From: Vreelandella glaciei | GTDB taxonomy: Bacteria > Pseudomonadota > Gammaproteobacteria > Pseudomonadales > Halomonadaceae | Reading direction: 5' to 3' | Assembly: GCF_013415125.1 (NCBI RefSeq) | Contig: NZ_JACCDE010000015.1 | Span: 58,135 to 122,134, forward strand | DNA length: 64,000 nt | In this document: positions 54,530 through 63,920 of the stretch, in pieces | Position numbering within the stretch: position 1 is the first letter of the stretch | Layout of the letters: each line of letters starts with the position of its first letter | Position numbers and translations under genes: made by a program | The notes under the pieces: generated by a model | Database searches by the model: none | What the model was told of the DNA's origin: nothing | The model's input: the letters and a program-made list of their open reading frames with translations, nothing else

Positions 54530-57502
54530 ATGTCAGACGTGAACACTCGTAAAAATCGCCTACCCCGACTGCTTTTCAGGGTGTTGATTGGCTTGCTATT
54601 TATCATCCTGATCTGGGTAGCGGGCAGCTATTGGCTGCTTAATAGTCAGTGGCTACCCAAACGCATTTCCCAATTTGAAGGCATCGACATCCGCTGGGAG
54701 CAAGGTGCCAGCCGACACCCTGGCCGCTGGGAAGTCGAGGGGCTGTATCTCGCACGTGAAGATGAAGCCTTACCCATCTCCATTGAGGCTGAACGCGCGA
54801 CCCTTTCGCTCTCTTTGCTGGCCCTGCTACGCGGCGAGCTGCATATTAATGCCCTCGATGCTGAGGGCATTCGCCGCCTGACCGTCGGTGATATCGCGCT
54901 GGAAGCGGAAGGCCAGCTACACGTAGTAGAGACCACATTGAGTCGCGACACCCTGGCTATCCCTAATGTTTCGCTCGCCATTACTAATGGTCGTTTAGTT
55001 CGCGTGAGTGATCAAGCAACCCTAGTGCACGATATTGATCTTACCGCTGATGCGACACTCGACACGATAACCCCCGTCGACGCCACCAGTGGCCAACTTA
55101 ACCCCAACCTGCTGGCGGCGCTTTCGGCGCAGCTTCAGTTGAATGCCCAAGCGGATGCCTGGGAGGTCTTTATGCCCTATTTAGACGCCCTGCCCTGGCT
55201 AACCCTGGAGGGGCGAGGGGCACTCACCGGCACACTTGAGCTAACCGCTGGTAAGTTACAGCCCGGTAGCGAATTAATGCTGGACGCGCCAGTGTTGCGC
55301 TTAGCGGTAGATGAGCAGCGTTTACGTGCTCCAAGCGACTCACCCCGCTGGCTAATCGCTGACAACCCACCACCACGTCACACCGCCACCGGTAAAGGCC
55401 AGGTTCGCTTGGCAGTTGAGAGCGATCAACTGCATTTTTCGACCCAGCTTGCCGATGTTGAGCTAGCTGAAATAGAACTGGCTGAAGTAGAACTGGACGA
55501 GCCGCACCCCTATGCAGAGCACGCTGAGCTTCGCCTGGCGACCCAAATTCCCAATCAACGCCTGGATCAGCTCGACCTTCCCACAGCGGCTACCCTGGCC
55601 TTACAGGGCGACATCATTCGTTTGGATATGCTTGACCGTTATCTTACTGCGTATGCTGACGAACAGGGCATCCGCCTTTCAGGTCATGGCCAAATGGATG
55701 CCTCAGCCAGCATTCGCGAGTCGCGCCTCTACGATGCTCAACTGAACATTCAAGCACCGGAGCTGGCAGCCGATACACGCGGCTTTATCGCCCAAGGCAG
55801 TGGCTCACTCAATGCCCGGTTAACGCCTCAAGAGATAATGGAAGCCACGCTCAACTTTAACGATGCCACGCTGCATCACCAAGAGCGCCTGCTACTTGAC
55901 GACGCTGACATCAACCTTATCGCCACAAGCCCTATTAATCCGCAAAAAGCGCCTGATGAAGCCACCGCCATGCTTAGCTGGCAAGCGGCTCGCCTGCCCG
56001 ATGTTAGCGTGTTACAGAGCTATTTAGTGGCCATTTTACCCACCCCTACACCTTTGCAGCTGCTTAGCGGCCAAGCCACGAGTCACGGCCAGCTCACCAT
56101 GACGTCAGAGCAACTCAGCGGTGAGGTGCATTTAGCGGGAAACGGGCTAGCGACTCGCTGGCAGCATGGCGACCAGGCGGGCACGTTAACCAGTGATATG
56201 CAGCTATTCCTGCCACTCCAGCAAGTAGCGATGGATGGTTCAGCGTTGAACCTCAGCGGCGCCCGGCTGAGCTGGCAAGTGGCCGCTATCGACCGACCTA
56301 GCGAGCGCCTAGAGAGCGTATTAGTGTTAACCGACGGACGTTTTCAGCGCCGCAATAGCGTGCCTAGTGGACAGTTTGCACTTGAAGGTAGTGTGCAACG
56401 GCTAGGCTTTTTAAATGCGTTTTTGCCTGACGCCCATGGTTTGGCCATTGCTGGCGAAGGCCAGCTCTTTGCTCAGGGCGCCTTTCGCGATAACCGCCTG
56501 CTGGCACCGACTCGGCTGCGCGTTAATGCCGACCAGCTTGAGGTTACATTTTTAGACTATCTCGCCACAGGGCGTGGAGAGCTCACCGCCCAACTGGATA
56601 GCACCGAGCAGGCCCAGCTCTCGCTTGGCATTCCCCGCTTTGACCTAAAGCGCCAAGACGATGACAGCCCACACGTACAGGGGCGCCACTTTGCCCTCAC
56701 CACGCAAACCGAGCAGTTTAGCGAGGTGCTTGAATCGCCCCAACCCGAGCACTTCACCACCCGTATTGCGCTACCGATTACCGAGGTGCCCGACTTCACC
56801 CGTTACAACCGCTACCTGCCAGAAGGGGCAGGTGTCACCTTGCTTGATGGGCAAGCCAGCCTAGCCAGCGAATGGCTGCTGGAGGGTTTTAACGCCCAAG
56901 GAGAAATAACGCTGCGCGCTTTTGGTGCCGAGCTGGCGCTACTGGATCAGCGTCTACGGGGCGATGTGCACTTGTATTTGCACCTCACCGACGGCGATCT
57001 GAATACACGCCGCTTTACTGCTAATGACTCTTTCCTACGCCTGGAAAACGTTAACCTTCAGAGTGAAAACGGCGCATCGGATGCGGGTTGGTGGGTGCAA
57101 CTTTCAATGTTTGATGCGCAGTTAGCGTGGGAAGACCCTGTTCGCCTAGCCAGCCAACTACGTTTGGAAATGCGCGATACGGGCTTGCTCGCCCGGCTAT
57201 TTCTCGCCCGCGCCAGGGATAGCGACTGGCTCGGGCGACTGTTAAATGTTCACGATATCGAGGGCACTGCACAGCTAGAGATCAGCGGCGAGCAGATTAG
57301 CCTTAGCGACTTGACGCTCACCGGCGGCCCACTACTGCTGCTTTCGGATGTCGCTCTGGCAGACCGCAGTGCCAATGGCGCGCTCTATGCGCGCCTTGGC
57401 GTGCTTGGATTAGGGGTTGAACTTGAAGACAGCGAACCAACCTTGCGCTTTATTCAACCGCGCCGCTGGTTTGACCGCTGGCGGGAGGCCAATGGCAGGT
57501 AA
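54530..57502 (+). CDS. large AsmA/TamB-like membrane-anchored periplasmic protein
   Basis: The 990-aa protein has one N-terminal membrane anchor (about residues 14-33) and a long, beta-rich periplasmic region of repeated short strands, as in AsmA-clan proteins thought to carry lipids between membranes (INALDAEGIRRLTVGDIALEAEGQL; SGHGQMDASASIRESRLYDAQL; LSDLTLTGGPLLLLSDVALADRS). It is intermediate in size between AsmA and YhdP/TamB, and I cannot assign it to one of these. A repetitive acidic stretch (LAEIELAEVELDEP) lies at about residue 315. It is convergent with the TRIC-type gene. Confidence 0.72.
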   Translation: MSDVNTRKNRLPRLLFRVLIGLLFIILIWVAGSYWLLNSQWLPKRISQFEGIDIRWEQGASRHPGRWEVEGLYLAREDEALPISIEAERATLSLSLLALLRGELHINALDAEGIRRLTVGDIALEAEGQLHVVETTLSRDTLAIPNVSLAITNGRLVRVSDQATLVHDIDLTADATLDTITPVDATSGQLNPNLLAALSAQLQLNAQADAWEVFMPYLDALPWLTLEGRGALTGTLELTAGKLQPGSELMLDAPVLRLAVDEQRLRAPSDSPRWLIADNPPPRHTATGKGQVRLAVESDQLHFSTQLADVELAEIELAEVELDEPHPYAEHAELRLATQIPNQRLDQLDLPTAATLALQGDIIRLDMLDRYLTAYADEQGIRLSGHGQMDASASIRESRLYDAQLNIQAPELAADTRGFIAQGSGSLNARLTPQEIMEATLNFNDATLHHQERLLLDDADINLIATSPINPQKAPDEATAMLSWQAARLPDVSVLQSYLVAILPTPTPLQLLSGQATSHGQLTMTSEQLSGEVHLAGNGLATRWQHGDQAGTLTSDMQLFLPLQQVAMDGSALNLSGARLSWQVAAIDRPSERLESVLVLTDGRFQRRNSVPSGQFALEGSVQRLGFLNAFLPDAHGLAIAGEGQLFAQGAFRDNRLLAPTRLRVNADQLEVTFLDYLATGRGELTAQLDSTEQAQLSLGIPRFDLKRQDDDSPHVQGRHFALTTQTEQFSEVLESPQPEHFTTRIALPITEVPDFTRYNRYLPEGAGVTLLDGQASLASEWLLEGFNAQGEITLRAFGAELALLDQRLRGDVHLYLHLTDGDLNTRRFTANDSFLRLENVNLQSENGASDAGWWVQLSMFDAQLAWEDPVRLASQLRLEMRDTGLLARLFLARARDSDWLGRLLNVHDIEGTAQLEISGEQISLSDLTLTGGPLLLLSDVALADRSANGALYARLGVLGLGVELEDSEPTLRFIQPRRWFDRWREANGR

Positions 57503-57518
57503 CACAAATAACCGTTGC

Positions 57519-58235
57519 CTAGCGTTTTTTGCGCTCACGACGAATCATCCTGACTCGTTCTTTAGCTTTTTGCGGCGTGGAGAGCGGCGCTGCCGTCTCA
57601 TCATGGGTTTTCGGCGGCACCGTGACCCAGGCAAACACCGGCAATGCCAAGTGCCAATGAATGGCCGCCAACCGAAGCCCAAGAGTGACGCTTAGTGAGG
57701 CAGCAATCGCCAACGTAAGCGGCGCCTCCAGCGCATGCAGCGCGACGTAAACGATGCCTCCCGCCATCGCGGCGGTGGCGTAGATCTCTTCGCGCAAGAC
57801 CATGGGCACTCGTTGCGCCAGCACATCACGGATCATGCCGCCCGCCACGCCGGTCATCATGCCCATCAACACCGCCACCATGCCAGACGTGCCCAGCAGC
57901 AGTGCTTTATGGGCGCCAATAACGGTGAACAGCGCAAGGCCGAACGCATCGGCAATCGGCAAGAAACCCCGCGAGAGACGGTGGATATAGTGAAACCCCA
58001 CCAGCGAGACGCCTACGGTGGCTAAAATCACCCATAAATAGGTCGGGTCGGTCACCCAGAACACCGGCTTTACGCCTAACACTAAATCCCGCAGTGTGCC
58101 CCCACCGATGCTGGTCACTGCCGCCAGCACCAGCATGCCAATTGGGTCCATGCGCGACCTGCACGCCAACATCACACCCGACAGCGCGAACACGATGACA
58201 CCCGCCATATCCAGCCAATAGACCACGCCTGACAC
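57519..58235 (-). CDS. trimeric intracellular cation channel family protein (UPF0126/YicG type)
   Basis: The 238-aa protein has seven predicted membrane segments built as two repeats, each with a glycine-rich signature: SIGGGTLRDLVLG and GVAGGMIRDVLAQ. This is the bacterial TRIC/UPF0126 pattern, with some relatives proposed to handle cations or glycine. The GTG at 58235 with AAGGAG 6 nt upstream was chosen over an ATG at 58313 that would add a non-homologous lead. The C-terminus is basic. Confidence 0.85.
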   Translation of the reverse strand: MSGVVYWLDMAGVIVFALSGVMLACRSRMDPIGMLVLAAVTSIGGGTLRDLVLGVKPVFWVTDPTYLWVILATVGVSLVGFHYIHRLSRGFLPIADAFGLALFTVIGAHKALLLGTSGMVAVLMGMMTGVAGGMIRDVLAQRVPMVLREEIYATAAMAGGIVYVALHALEAPLTLAIAASLSVTLGLRLAAIHWHLALPVFAWVTVPPKTHDETAAPLSTPQKAKERVRMIRRERKKR

Positions 58236-58385
58236 GCTCTTCTCCTTAATGTTCGCTATCGATAAAGGCGCCAAGAATAACACTCTTCCCCAAAACACTG
58301 GCTCCAGCGCCATTACTCAGTTGGGATAAATACTCGGGATTAGGTTACGCTGGCCGATTAGATTAACTGTGGAGTTGGAGCGTTT

Positions 58386-58880
58386 ATGGATTGGAACCCG
58401 GCTTACAGCTGGCTGGTACTCGCCCTACTATTAAGTCTGGCAGAGCTAACTTCGGGCGCGATGGTGCTGCTTGCACTGGGTATTGCCGCGGCGCTAACGG
58501 CGGCCGTTACGGCGTTAGGTTTAACGCTCCCCTGGCAACTGCTCAGTATGGCTATTTTTACCGGCGTACTGCTGCCGCTATGCATTATGGTCATTCGCCC
58601 GCGCTTCTCCCCCCGTGGCGTGGCCTACGGCACCACCGGCACGGGCGTCGAGAAAGGCAATCGCTACACTACTCTACGCCGGGATTTTGATGATGCCACG
58701 GGCATTAAAGTAAACGGCGATTTCTACCGCCTCCGCGTCGTTGAAAGCGGTGAAACCGAGCTACCCAGCGGTACGCTGGTGATATTTAAACGATTTGAAG
58801 GCACCACTGCGCTAGTCGCGTTACCTCAGCCTGACGACATAGCCCCTCAAGAAGACGATTCCCAACGCAAGGAGCCTTAA
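58386..58880 (+). CDS. NfeD-family membrane protein
   Basis: The 164-aa protein has about three N-terminal membrane segments (residues 8-70) and a C-terminal NfeD-type OB-fold domain (TGTGVEKGNRYTTLRRDF ... KVNGDFYRLRVVESGETELPSGT). It forms a two-gene unit with the band-7 gene, separated by 2 bp, the standard pairing in which NfeD partners a membrane-microdomain stomatin-like protein. Confidence 0.88.
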   Translation: MDWNPAYSWLVLALLLSLAELTSGAMVLLALGIAAALTAAVTALGLTLPWQLLSMAIFTGVLLPLCIMVIRPRFSPRGVAYGTTGTGVEKGNRYTTLRRDFDDATGIKVNGDFYRLRVVESGETELPSGTLVIFKRFEGTTALVALPQPDDIAPQEDDSQRKEP

Positions 58881-58882
58881 CA

Positions 58883-59935
58883 ATGGATTTACCTATTAGC
58901 CCAGGTTTATTAATAAGCCTTATTATTGTGGTGATCGCGGTACTGATCATTTCAAAAGGTCTGATCATTATTCGCCAATCGGAAGTCATGGTGGTGGAGC
59001 GCCTTGGTTCATTCCATCGCGTGTTAGAAAGCGGCATCAACATCATCATTCCGTTTATCGAACAACCTCGTGCGATCACCATGCTGCGTTACCGCAAAAT
59101 GGGTGAGGACTACACCGCTATTACCAGCGACGAGACCCGTATTGATCGCCGCGAAACGGTGATGGATTTCCCTGGCCAGCCAGTCGTTACCACCGATAAC
59201 GTCACCGTGCGCATTAACGGCGCCCTGTACTATCAGATCATTGACCCCAAGCGGGCGGTCTATGAAGTCGAGAACATGAGCCAGGCCGTCGAAGTTCTGG
59301 CGAAAACCACGCTGCGCTCAGTAGTCGGCAAAATGGAACTGGATAAGCTGTTCGAGTCCCGTGCGGAGGTGAACAACGAGATTCAGGCCGCCATGGAAGA
59401 GCCTGCTTCCAAGTGGGGGGTCAAAATTTCCCGTGTCGAAGTGCAGGATATTGCCATGCCCGAAGAGGTGGAAACCGCCATGCGCCTGCAGATGGCCGCC
59501 GAGCGTAAACGCCGCGCTACGGTTACCGAAGCAGAAGGTGAAAAATCAGCGGCAATTGCCATGGCCCAGGGTCAGCGTGAGTCTTCGATTCTTAACGCTC
59601 AAGGCGATAAAGAGTCCGCTATTCTGCGCGCTCAGGGTGAGCAGGAATCGATCAAGCTGGTGCTGAGCGCCATTGGCGATAGCGAAGAGAATAAGCGCAC
59701 GGTGGTGGGCTACCTGCTAGGCCAAAGTTATATCAAGGTACTGCCCAACATGGCGAAGAATGGCGAGCGGGTATTCGTGCCTTATGAATCATCGGCGTTG
59801 CTCGGCTCAATGGGCATGTTCCGTGAAATGGCGGGATCACCTGAGGACACGGTGGCTAACCACCTAAAAAACCGTAGCGGCAGTGACAGCGATTTTCGTA
59901 GTGGAATCGTCGGTGGTGCGGTCAGCGGCCACTAA
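58883..59935 (+). CDS. qmcA: SPFH/band-7 protein (QmcA/stomatin-like)
   Basis: The 350-aa protein has an N-terminal membrane anchor (about 9-29), an SPFH domain (VVERLGSFHRVLESGINIIIPF; VTVRINGALYYQIIDPKRAVYEVENM), a long coiled coil with Ala/Glu/Gln repeats (AEGEKSAAIAMAQGQRESS) and a C-terminal tail. It should form oligomeric membrane microdomains, possibly regulating proteases. It is the partner of the upstream NfeD gene. Confidence 0.9.
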   Translation: MDLPISPGLLISLIIVVIAVLIISKGLIIIRQSEVMVVERLGSFHRVLESGINIIIPFIEQPRAITMLRYRKMGEDYTAITSDETRIDRRETVMDFPGQPVVTTDNVTVRINGALYYQIIDPKRAVYEVENMSQAVEVLAKTTLRSVVGKMELDKLFESRAEVNNEIQAAMEEPASKWGVKISRVEVQDIAMPEEVETAMRLQMAAERKRRATVTEAEGEKSAAIAMAQGQRESSILNAQGDKESAILRAQGEQESIKLVLSAIGDSEENKRTVVGYLLGQSYIKVLPNMAKNGERVFVPYESSALLGSMGMFREMAGSPEDTVANHLKNRSGSDSDFRSGIVGGAVSGH

Positions 59936-59967
59936 TAGCGCCATCAAGAAACCGCAGGAATTACCTT

Positions 59968-59996
59968 AAGCCGGGCCCCGCGGGTCCGGCTTTTTT
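59968..59996 (+). terminator. rho-independent terminator after the band-7 gene
   Basis: AGCCGGGCCC and GGGTCCGGCT (one G-T pair) form a 10-bp stem around CGC, followed by six T. It closes the NfeD/band-7 unit. Confidence 0.9.
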
Positions 59997-60000
59997 GCTG

Positions 60001-60162
60001 CGACTCGCCGACGAAGCACTTTATCTGATCAAGCACAGCGGCCGTAACCGCTGTGTAGTATGGGCTGAATCGCATCACGCTCAGCAGTTCATGCTGGCCC
60101 CAGCAGGGATTTCCATCGGCCTGGCGACTAGGGTGAATCGGTCGCCAGAAAGTGATCAATAA
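60001..60162 (+). pseudogene. GGDEF-domain C-terminal fragment
   Basis: Immediately after the terminator an open plus-strand frame reads RLADEALYLIKHSGRNRCVVW and on to a stop at 60160-60162. ADEALY-x3-K-x-x-GRNR is the diagnostic last motif of GGDEF diguanylate cyclase domains. There is no start codon and nothing of the upstream domain, so this is the 54-codon tail of a gene whose body has been lost. Confidence 0.85.
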
Positions 60163-60278
60163 ACACTGCGTAATCCTGCTCAGTGCAGTCGGCGTAAGCG
60201 ACTGCCAGTGTTGAAACGATCTCGACAACTGAGCTTTCCGCTCTTTTAATTTATTATTCGGTCTATTATATGTAAAAA

Positions 60279-61700
60279 TCAAAGTGACGCCCCCCAGCCA
60301 ATAAAGACAGCAAAAATAATAAACAGCCAACTAGCGATAAAACATTTAACAATCAATGGTAGGGCATAACGCAGCCACTTATCATACGGAACTCCCGCCA
60401 ACGCTAACATTGCAAGAGTCCCACCTGATGTCGGAGAGATCATATTAGTGAACCCATCACCAATCTGGAATGCTAATATAGCTGTCTGACGTGTCATGCC
60501 AATAATATCAGATAATGGGATCATGATGGGCATCGTAGCCATTGCTTGACCACTGCCAGATGGTATAAAAATATTAATAGCACCATGCACCAACGTCATC
60601 ACTATCGAAGATAACATTAAAGGCAATTGCGCAACCGGCACAGCTAGCGCATTAATAATAGTATCTCCAATCTGTCCTTGCTCTAACAATACTTGAATGG
60701 CTCGTGCCACCCCTATAATCAGCGCCCCGCCTGTAACTGAGGCAGCGCCTTTAATTAAATGATCAACCATCTCATTTGTTTTCATTCCAGTTAAAAGTCC
60801 ACAAATGACAGCAATTGCTAAAAACACTCCAGAAATTTCATTAATGTACCATCCTAAAGAAAAAACCCCATATAATATCAACGCCAACCCGATCAGAAAA
60901 GTAAATATTACTATAAAATCAACACGCCCCATGCAGTACTCTTCAAGCGTTTTTTCCAACCGCATACCTTGAGTAGAAAGCCCTTTCGCAAAACTACTCT
61001 GTGGCGAAGCCTGAATTTTCTTTAAATAGCTGGAGGTGTGATGAGCTACTATGCTAAGCATCACCAACGCCATAACTGTCCTTAACCCGAACCCTGAGAA
61101 AAGCGGTATGTCAGCGATAGTTTGCGAAACACCGACTGTATAGGGATTAACAGGAGAAGCGGCAAATCCAAAACCAATACCACCGACAGCCATACTAAGG
61201 CCAACTATAAGGTCACCCCGCAAAGCTAAGCCAACGAAGATAGCTAGAGGAATCAAAGCTATATTCCCCTCATATCCAACTACCACTCCTAGCATTCCGA
61301 AAATAAACGTAATAGCCCAAACTGTTAAAGTCTGCCGCTCAGTTCCTAGTTTTTTTATTAAGGTACCGACAGTGTTCTCTAATGCTTTAGTCGCTGAAAG
61401 AAGACGAAATAAGCCTCCAGCAATAAAAACAATAAAAATTATACTAGCAGAAGAAACCATCCCTTGAGGGATAGAAAAAAAGACATCTAGTGGTGAAAGA
61501 AGAGGTGCTTCCACCATTTCGAAAGTGCCTGGAACAACCGATTCCCGTCCATTTACTTCTTCTCTTTGAAAAACTCCTGAAGGAACTAGCAACGTCAATA
61601 AGTAAGTAAAAAGTAATATCCAAAATATAAGAGCCATTGGATGTGGCAGCTTTTCATACCACAGTTTATTCTCATGAATTGATTCTTTATAATTAGACAT
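60279..61700 (-). CDS. YfcC/DcuC-family membrane transporter
   Basis: The 473-aa protein has about 12 membrane segments and belongs to the C4-dicarboxylate anaerobic carrier-like (YfcC/DcuC) group: the signature regions GYEGNIALIPLAIFVGLALRG and FIPSGSGQAMATMPIMIPLSD are visible (cores GYEGNIAL and SGSGQAMATMP). The AT-rich codon use differs clearly from genes before position 60000. It lies 28 bp downstream of an M20 amidohydrolase gene, so it probably imports a peptide, acylated or amidated amino acid that the enzyme then cleaves. Confidence 0.85.
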   Translation of the reverse strand: MSNYKESIHENKLWYEKLPHPMALIFWILLFTYLLTLLVPSGVFQREEVNGRESVVPGTFEMVEAPLLSPLDVFFSIPQGMVSSASIIFIVFIAGGLFRLLSATKALENTVGTLIKKLGTERQTLTVWAITFIFGMLGVVVGYEGNIALIPLAIFVGLALRGDLIVGLSMAVGGIGFGFAASPVNPYTVGVSQTIADIPLFSGFGLRTVMALVMLSIVAHHTSSYLKKIQASPQSSFAKGLSTQGMRLEKTLEEYCMGRVDFIVIFTFLIGLALILYGVFSLGWYINEISGVFLAIAVICGLLTGMKTNEMVDHLIKGAASVTGGALIIGVARAIQVLLEQGQIGDTIINALAVPVAQLPLMLSSIVMTLVHGAINIFIPSGSGQAMATMPIMIPLSDIIGMTRQTAILAFQIGDGFTNMISPTSGGTLAMLALAGVPYDKWLRYALPLIVKCFIASWLFIIFAVFIGWGASL

Positions 61701-61728
61701 AATATTATTACACCTTTGTTTATTAGCA

Positions 61729-62922
61729 TTACTTATTAATTAATGCTTTCATCGCTATTTCTACAAGAAGGCGACTTCCATAAGGAATAATGCGATCATT
61801 GAAATCGAAATGAGCGCTATGTAGAGGATGACATTTATCCCCCTCTCCTGTGCCTAGAAAAAAGTAAGCGCCTGGACACTCCTTCAGCATGAAAGAAAAG
61901 TCCTCTGCACCTAAGCTTGGAGATACGCTGTCTACCAAAGCCCCTCTTCCCCAGATGGCCTCAACACAAGATTCGACTATGCATACAGAGCTTAGTGAGT
62001 TAACCGTAACAGGGAAGAGGCGCTGATAGTCTAGGAACACCTCTCCACCGTATGCATGACTCACTCCTTCACATACCCTAGCCATAGCATTTTCAATGGT
62101 AGTGCGACTGTTATCGTCAAGGGTTCTCACTGTACCGCTAATATTGACTTCATCCGGAATGACAGCAAAACCGTCAAGAGTTCCTCCTTGAATACCGCAC
62201 AAGCTCAATACCGCCGATGCTATTGGGTCTACATCTCTCGAAACGACACTGTGCAATGCTTGAATCAAGGTACCAGCCATTCGGACAGGATCAATGGATC
62301 GGTGTGGGTTCACACCTCCGTGCCCTCCTCTACCCTGCACCTTGATCTTCACTTGATCAGCAGCAGCCATAATTGGGCCAGAACAGATGCCTACCTTTCC
62401 AAATGGTAATTCCGGCCAATTATGCAAAGCATAAATTTCATCCATAGGAAATCGTTCAAACAGACCTTCCTTAACCATTTGTTGTCCGCCGCCAAGCCCC
62501 TCTTCTGCTGGTTGAAAAACTAAGTGAAGAGTTCCAGAGAAATCACGGTGCTCTGCGAACCAAGCAGCGACGCCCAGTAAAATCACTGTGTGCCCATCAT
62601 GACCACAGGCATGCATTTTACCTTTAATTTCAGAAGCATAGGCGACCTCACTTAATTCCGCCAAGGGTAATGCATCCATATCTGCACGTAGTCCTATGCT
62701 CCTATTGTTGTCGTCCAGGTTTCCTTTTATAGTAGCCACAATACCGGTGCCCGCTATATCACTGACATAACTAATCCCTAATCTATCAAGCTCCTGCATC
62801 ACTTTTTTAGATGTCTGATATTCCTCAAAACCTAATTCTGGATGTCGATGCAACTCACGACGAAAACTTTGTAAGTAAAAATATCGACTATTAAAAAAAT
62901 CGTCTTGGATCGTCTGCAACAT
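61729..62922 (-). CDS. M20D-family amidohydrolase
   Basis: The 397-aa protein is a zinc amidohydrolase of the M20D group (hippurate / N-acyl-amino-acid / IAA-conjugate hydrolases). Metal and catalytic residues are visible in RADMDALP, HACGHDGH (His104, Cys106, His108) and QPAEEGLGGG (Glu140, Glu141), with a dimerisation 'lid' containing GRGGHGGVNP. It probably removes an acyl or amino group from an imported substrate. It is the first gene of an AT-rich two-gene operon under a divergent LysR regulator. Confidence 0.9.
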   Translation of the reverse strand: MLQTIQDDFFNSRYFYLQSFRRELHRHPELGFEEYQTSKKVMQELDRLGISYVSDIAGTGIVATIKGNLDDNNRSIGLRADMDALPLAELSEVAYASEIKGKMHACGHDGHTVILLGVAAWFAEHRDFSGTLHLVFQPAEEGLGGGQQMVKEGLFERFPMDEIYALHNWPELPFGKVGICSGPIMAAADQVKIKVQGRGGHGGVNPHRSIDPVRMAGTLIQALHSVVSRDVDPIASAVLSLCGIQGGTLDGFAVIPDEVNISGTVRTLDDNSRTTIENAMARVCEGVSHAYGGEVFLDYQRLFPVTVNSLSSVCIVESCVEAIWGRGALVDSVSPSLGAEDFSFMLKECPGAYFFLGTGEGDKCHPLHSAHFDFNDRIIPYGSRLLVEIAMKALINK

Positions 62923-62959
62923 ATTTCCACCGAATGATTGTGCGAGTTCATTTAGTGTT

Positions 62960-62978
62960 ATACGATTTTATCTCGTAT
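62960..62978. promoter_or_regulatory. candidate LysR operator
   Basis: ATACGA and TCGTAT form a perfect inverted repeat with a 7-nt centre in the divergent 125-bp region between the M20 and LysR genes, typical of a LysR-type primary site. A second inverted repeat, ATATAGT (62984-62990) and ACTATAT (63008-63014), lies beside it. Confidence 0.5.
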
Positions 62979-63047
62979 CGGAAATATAGTTTTTATATGC
63001 AATCCATACTATATTGGCATACTCACTTCAATAAGCATAACTTTCCA

Positions 63048-63920
63048 ATGGATTTCAAACAGTTACGTTATTTTTTAGCAGTTGTAGATGAGGGTACAAT
63101 ATCTTCAGCAGCTCGCAGAATACCCATCGCTCAGCCAGCTCTGACGCGCCAACTACACATGTTAGAAGAAGACCTTGGATTTCAGCTATTTCACAGAACT
63201 CATCAAGGGATTATACTTACTGCAGCTGGCACTTCATTCTATAAAAATACGCAAGTACTGCTGGAAGACTTCGAGACCATCAAGCAACAAGCAAAAAATA
63301 TTGCTAATGGGCAATATGGCTCTTTGCGCATTGGCATCACTCCAATCCATCATTGGATTCCAAACATCACACGCCTTTTAAATAAGTTTCGAAAACAACA
63401 CCCAGATGTGGAATTATTTATAGAGCCACGGCTTTCAGGCTCACAAATAGAAGCAATACATAATAATCGCCAAGATATTGGAATAATGTTTCTACATCCT
63501 GAAACACAACCAGAACTACGTAGCCAATGCCTTTATAAAGATCATATGGTTTTAGTTACAAGCAAAAACTCCTCTTTAGCACAAAACCCACCAACCTGCC
63601 TAGCTGACCTCAATAATGAAGACTTTATTTGGTTCAAAAGAGACTCTACGCCTAGCAGCTATGACAAATTACACCAATCTTTTAAAGAATCAGGATTTAT
63701 TCCAAATATTGTGCAGGAGTGCAGTGATAATACTACTATGCGCAGCCTAGTATCTGCAGGCATGGGATGTACACTCCTTCCTGCTCTAACAATGACGGAT
63801 GCTCCTAAAAATCTCGTTAGCTATCGAATACCAGATCTAACGCTGGAACTTCCATTGATGCTGGTATGGCACCCTTTATACCTGAATTCAACTAATAAGT
63901 GCAGCACCTGCGGTTTCTAG
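63048..63920 (+). CDS. LysR-family regulator with altered C-terminus
   Basis: The 290-residue frame has a normal LysR N-terminus (MDFKQLRYFLAVVDEGTISSAARRI, recognition helix AQPALTRQLHMLEEDL) and effector domain (YGSLRIGITPIHHW). The last residues (NSTNKCSTCGF) do not resemble a LysR C-terminus, which normally continues with a helix after the LVW strand, and they are read from DNA that on the other strand encodes the end of an IS30 transposase. The native end was therefore probably replaced by the insertion near 63885. It is divergent from the M20/transporter operon it probably controls. The codon use is AT-rich. Confidence 0.82.
   Translation: MDFKQLRYFLAVVDEGTISSAARRIPIAQPALTRQLHMLEEDLGFQLFHRTHQGIILTAAGTSFYKNTQVLLEDFETIKQQAKNIANGQYGSLRIGITPIHHWIPNITRLLNKFRKQHPDVELFIEPRLSGSQIEAIHNNRQDIGIMFLHPETQPELRSQCLYKDHMVLVTSKNSSLAQNPPTCLADLNNEDFIWFKRDSTPSSYDKLHQSFKESGFIPNIVQECSDNTTMRSLVSAGMGCTLLPALTMTDAPKNLVSYRIPDLTLELPLMLVWHPLYLNSTNKCSTCGF

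Noticed and set aside
59944..60330. 128-aa minus-strand open frame overlapping the band-7 terminator
   Set aside because: The opposite strand encodes a clear GGDEF tail (ADEALY...GRNR), the frame runs through a terminator, and its N-terminus overlaps the transporter gene. It is an antisense shadow.
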